From Hemibagrus wyckioides (lineage: Eukaryota > Chordata > Actinopteri > Siluriformes > Bagridae), in NCBI RefSeq assembly GCF_019097595.1, contig NC_080710.1:10470780-10534779 (forward strand): a stretch of 64,000 nt of DNA, given 5' to 3'. Shown here one piece after another: positions 61,395 to 64,000 of the stretch (position 1 is the first letter of the stretch; the number at the start of each line of letters is the position of its first letter). The notes below the pieces were generated by a model, which saw only the letters and a program-made list of their open reading frames with translations, had not been told where the DNA came from and did not search any database. Both the position numbers and the translations under genes were made by a program.

Positions 61395-62194
61395 CTGTGT
61401 ATGATGAGGGTCATTTCTGTTGTGAAGCTATGCCCACAGTCCACACACAGAAAGCGGGCCTCCCCGGAGTGTGTTCGCATGTGTGTATGCAGTGATCCCA
61501 CTTTCTTGAACACCTTGTCGCATTCAGGGCATTCGTGTGTACCCTGCTCATGCACTCGGAGATGTGCTGCCAGCCGATTGGCTGTGGTGAAAGTTCTCTG
61601 GCACTCCTCACATCGCAGGTTGGCTGATGAAATGGACGAATTCACTCCGAGACTCGCCAACCGGGCCGTATACGAGCGTCTTCCTCCCTGGCCTTTCCCC
61701 TGCTCTGCCTTACTCCCCTCCTCCCTCATGTCTTTCCTTCCTTCATCTTCCCTTACTCTAGCACCATCTTCATAGCCTAGCATGACCCCGGCACCCCCAC
61801 TCTCTTTGTCCTGAGCTAGAAAGTGCTCTCCCTGGTGGTGAAGAAAATCTTCTGGCGTGCTAAAAAGCAGGTTGCATTCTGAGCACTCGTACGGATGAAT
61901 GATCAGAACCTCTCCCTCTGCGTGCTTCCCCAAGTCTGCATGCTCAACAGTGGGGAGAAGACTGAGTGTAGTAATGCCGTTCTCAAGCCTGATTGGCTCG
62001 GAGGGGAGAAGTGGAGGGAGGAGCTTGGCTTTGCGAATGGTTGTAGAGGCGGAGCCATCTGCAATGGCTTGGGCAGAACAGAACTGGAGACGGAGCATGG
62101 CAGAAGTAGAGCCAGGTAGGGACTGGGTGCTTTGAAGAAGAGTAGTTCGGGGTGGAGCTGTAGGTTTGGGCTGAGACTGCTGCTCTCGAAGAGC
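61395..62194 (-). CDS. znf526: znf526 exon with fingers 4-7
   Basis: The acceptor is ttttctcccacag and the donor gtatagaa. It begins ALREQQSQPKPTAPPRTTLL. Fingers are YECSECNLLFSTPEDFLHHQ (4), LRCEECQRTFTTANRLAAHL (5), HECPECDKVFKKVGSLHTHM (6) and FLCVDCGHSFTTEMTLIIHR (7, completed by the next exon). A basic and glycine-rich linker lies between 4 and 5. 800 nt, phase 0 in, phase 2 out. Confidence 0.93.
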
Positions 62195-62438
62195 CTGTGG
62201 GAGAAAATGGACAAAAAAATTCAGAACTGCATAACACCCAGTCTACAATGAAATAAAAGTAACTAGATCTGAGTTACAACCTTGAAGATACTCGTCATGG
62301 GGCTTCCTCACAATAGGAATCCCCTCAGATAGTGTCAAAATACCTTTACGGCATCTTAATATCTAATATACATATATATTACCAGCTCATTACAGTAATA
62401 TATACAGTATTAGGCAATATTAATTGATCACTAGGTAC

Positions 62439-62540
62439 CTGAGCTAACGTTAGGATCTCTCCAGCTCGCTGTTCATCTAGCACCAGATTTTGCACTTTGG
62501 CCACAGGGGTGACTGAACCATCTGGCTGTAGAACATAATC
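62439..62540 (-). CDS. znf526: znf526 small linker exon
   Basis: The acceptor is ttttttgttccag and the donor gtacctag. It encodes DYVLQPDGSVTPVAKVQNLV, then LDEQRAGEILTLAQ. 34 codons with no finger. Found by frame and splice sites, phase 0 both sides, which joins the flanking exons cleanly. Confidence 0.85.
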
Positions 62541-63090
62541 CTGGAACAAAAAATATAATAATATACATCACAGTAGGATATTTTACATTGCAAATAATGT
62601 GTATATTGACACTATATCTACATGATAAACCATATCCATTGCCATTACTTCTAAAGTAACATGGTGCAGGAGTGTTTATTAATCCTACTCCTGTCTACTT
62701 CTGGCAGAATTCGCCATATCAATACAAATCCCACCACTACTGTGGTCATTATTATTTTTTATTTGCGACTGCTCGAATTTGCTGGTTCTAGTTCCCAAGA
62801 TATGAACAAATGAGTCATTAAAATCACAGTGACCCTGACCAGAATAAAACCTCCTGTGGCGTTTTTGTTGACCTGCAGGATCACAGTCTCAATACTCACC
62901 TCTAAAGTGGCCCATGTGTTGCATCTTAATAAAAGGTCAACTTATTGCGTTTGGAACACGTCAATTACAACGAAATAAAATCGAACACTTTTAGCTGAGA
63001 GATACTTCTGCGACGTGTGGTACGCTTCCTGTCAGAGCATAGGATGGCGATTTTCTTCTATTTAAACAGCAGCTACATGTGTATACTCAC

Positions 63091-63245
63091 AGTGTCAGCC
63101 ATGTCACTGTGTGTGCTGATCTTGTGCGTCTGCCTATGAGCCATCCACGACTCAGCCGTGTCGAAGAGAGCCAGACACTCCAGACACTGGTAGTGGATCG
63201 GAACTGCTGCAACTGCAGCGTCGGTTTCTGCCACCTCACAAAGCT
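63091..63245 (-). CDS. znf526: znf526 exon with finger 3
   Basis: The acceptor is cattacctgacag and the donor gtgagtat. It encodes ELCEVAETDAAVAAVPIH, then finger 3 YQCLECLALFDTAESWMAHR and QTHKISTHSDMADT. Phase 1 in, phase 0 out. Confidence 0.92.
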
Positions 63246-63348
63246 CTGTCAGGTAATGACATACATATGTATCCATGTACACCAAAAATCATACCTGTAA
63301 TGGTTACTCTATAACGAATACACATGAACAAGGATCGCTCATACGCAC

Positions 63349-63616
63349 CATGTTCAGCATCCAGGCCTGCCTCCCTCATGTGCAGCTCTTGATGGAGCAG
63401 CAGTTCCTCCGAGTTTCTGAGAAGAGCACCACATTCCAGACACTGGTAATGACTATCCCTGGTGTCCTCATTGCTGGAGATGGCCACCAGGTCTTCTACT
63501 TCTGCACCGGTGTGCACTTGCTGGTGTATCAGCACCTCCTCCAGAGTATTGAAGAGCTGCTGGCACTCGCTGCACATGTACTGATGCTCCACATACTCTT
63601 CCTGCGGCTCACTCAT
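63349..63616 (-). CDS. znf526: znf526 first coding exon with fingers 1-2
   Basis: The start ATG is at 63616 and the exon opens MSEPQEEYVEHQYMCSECQQ. Finger 1 is YMCSECQQLFNTLEEVLIHQ and finger 2 is YQCLECGALLRNSEELLLHQ. Human ZNF526/ZNF574 begin with the same HQxMCSEC..L...LEEVL.HQ arrangement. The donor is gtgcgtat. 268 nt, phase 1 out. Confidence 0.93.
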
Positions 63617-64000
63617 GATCAGCGCTGGTTATTGTACTAATGTCTCTTTGTCTGTACCTCTGTCTTGGGACAGGTGTCCGTGCTCTGGTTACTTAAACAA
63701 GGAAGTGACTCCTGGTTAGTTTCACAGAAGAACTCAAGACGTCATAGAGGGATCTTTAGAGCGTTGATATCTGAGACGGCTCCACAGCAACATGATGACT
63801 GGGCAATCTGAAACAAACAAATATACACGAGATCTATTATTATTAATAATTATCTAGCCTGTGTGGAGCAAAGCAAAGGGGGGGAAAAAAAACAATTGTG
63901 GTGGTTTTGAATAATTGGTAAATATTTCATTTAAATTAATCTGTTTTGTTTCACATTTCTCTACTTGATGAACCTCTCAAATTCATTGTGCTGTATCATC
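63617..64000 (-). other. Upstream flank of znf526 (leader or promoter)
   Basis: Contains the immediate 5' untranslated sequence and further AT-rich sequence. A leader intron is possible, since an acceptor-like cattag lies just above the ATG, but the transcript start cannot be placed. No neighbouring gene is visible. Confidence 0.4.

Larger units (their letters stand above)
58606..63616 (-). other. znf526: znf526 gene (C2H2 zinc-finger protein), whole locus
   Basis: Seven coding exons on the minus strand join in frame (3153 nt, 1050 aa) to give a protein with 19 C2H2 fingers, probably nuclear and nucleic-acid binding. Fingers 1-8 are spread across residues 1-484 with long linkers. Fingers 9-19 form two dense clusters with TGERP-type linkers. 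The C-terminus reads MCNEFGEAIAIIETSGDL, which resembles the human ZNF526 tail as I recall it. Human ZNF526 also lies near CIC. The last four fingers (HPCPVCGKLF to NLRNHRKTH) also resemble ZNF574, a relative, so ZNF574 is the alternative name. At 1050 aa it is longer than human ZNF526 (about 670 aa). The upstream leader exon was not identified. Confidence 0.75.

Noticed and set aside
61899..62135. Plus-strand frames opposite the znf526 finger exons
   Set aside because: They are antisense shadows. The minus-strand frame has regular C2H2 spacing and good splice sites.

Overview
The window reads as vertebrate nuclear DNA, most likely from a teleost fish. The genes are spliced with GT-AG introns. 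The intergenic and intronic DNA is dense with (CA)n, (TA)n, (AAT)n and (CT)n microsatellites and with decayed Tc1-like transposons, TIR elements and fish LINE/SINE tails. The Tc1 load would suit a catfish or another ostariophysan, but the species cannot be fixed from sequence alone. There are no prokaryotic genes, CRISPR arrays or recognisable RNA genes.

Two protein-coding genes can be reconstructed exon by exon. The first, on the + strand, is capicua (cic), the HMG-box repressor acting downstream of RTK/ERK signalling. Two start regions are visible. A long form (CIC-L) begins in a 3.6 kb coding exon (ATG 18370, exon 18241-22009), probably driven by a CCAAT/CRE-rich CpG-rich promoter near 9.84-10.89 kb. 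A short form (CIC-S) begins at ATG 39604, behind a second GC-rich region near 36.9-38.35 kb. Both first coding exons end in phase 1 and join the same acceptor at 41469. Nineteen shared coding exons then run to the stop at 55829-55831. Summed exon lengths keep an open frame and give about 2555 aa (CIC-L) and 1359 aa (CIC-S). The 3'UTR runs to two AATAAA signals near 57.54-57.56 kb.

The second gene, on the - strand and convergent with cic, is a seven-coding-exon gene for a protein of about 1050 aa with 19 C2H2 zinc fingers (63616 down to 59241). I call it znf526, because of its C-terminal tail and because human ZNF526 lies close to CIC. Its last four fingers also resemble ZNF574. The two genes' 3' ends are about 1 kb apart.

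Layout: 1-9.8 kb is repeat-rich with no gene; 9.84-10.9 kb is the CIC-L promoter and first exon; 10.9-18.2 kb is intron; 18.2-22.0 kb is the CIC-L exon; 22.0-41.5 kb is a large repeat-filled intron holding the CIC-S promoter and first exon; 41.5-57.6 kb is the shared body of cic; 57.6-58.6 kb is a short intergenic stretch with two transposon relics; 58.6-64 kb is znf526 and its upstream flank.

I see no undescribed multi-gene system. The most worthwhile observations are the twin-start design of cic, an in-frame stop-free 117-bp intron just before the HMG box, CIC-type octamers next to its own start regions, the composite architecture of the zinc-finger protein, nested Tc1 insertions, a 639-bp TIR element, a diverged 0.5-kb direct duplication, and a long perfect (TC)n(TA)n(GA)n palindrome.
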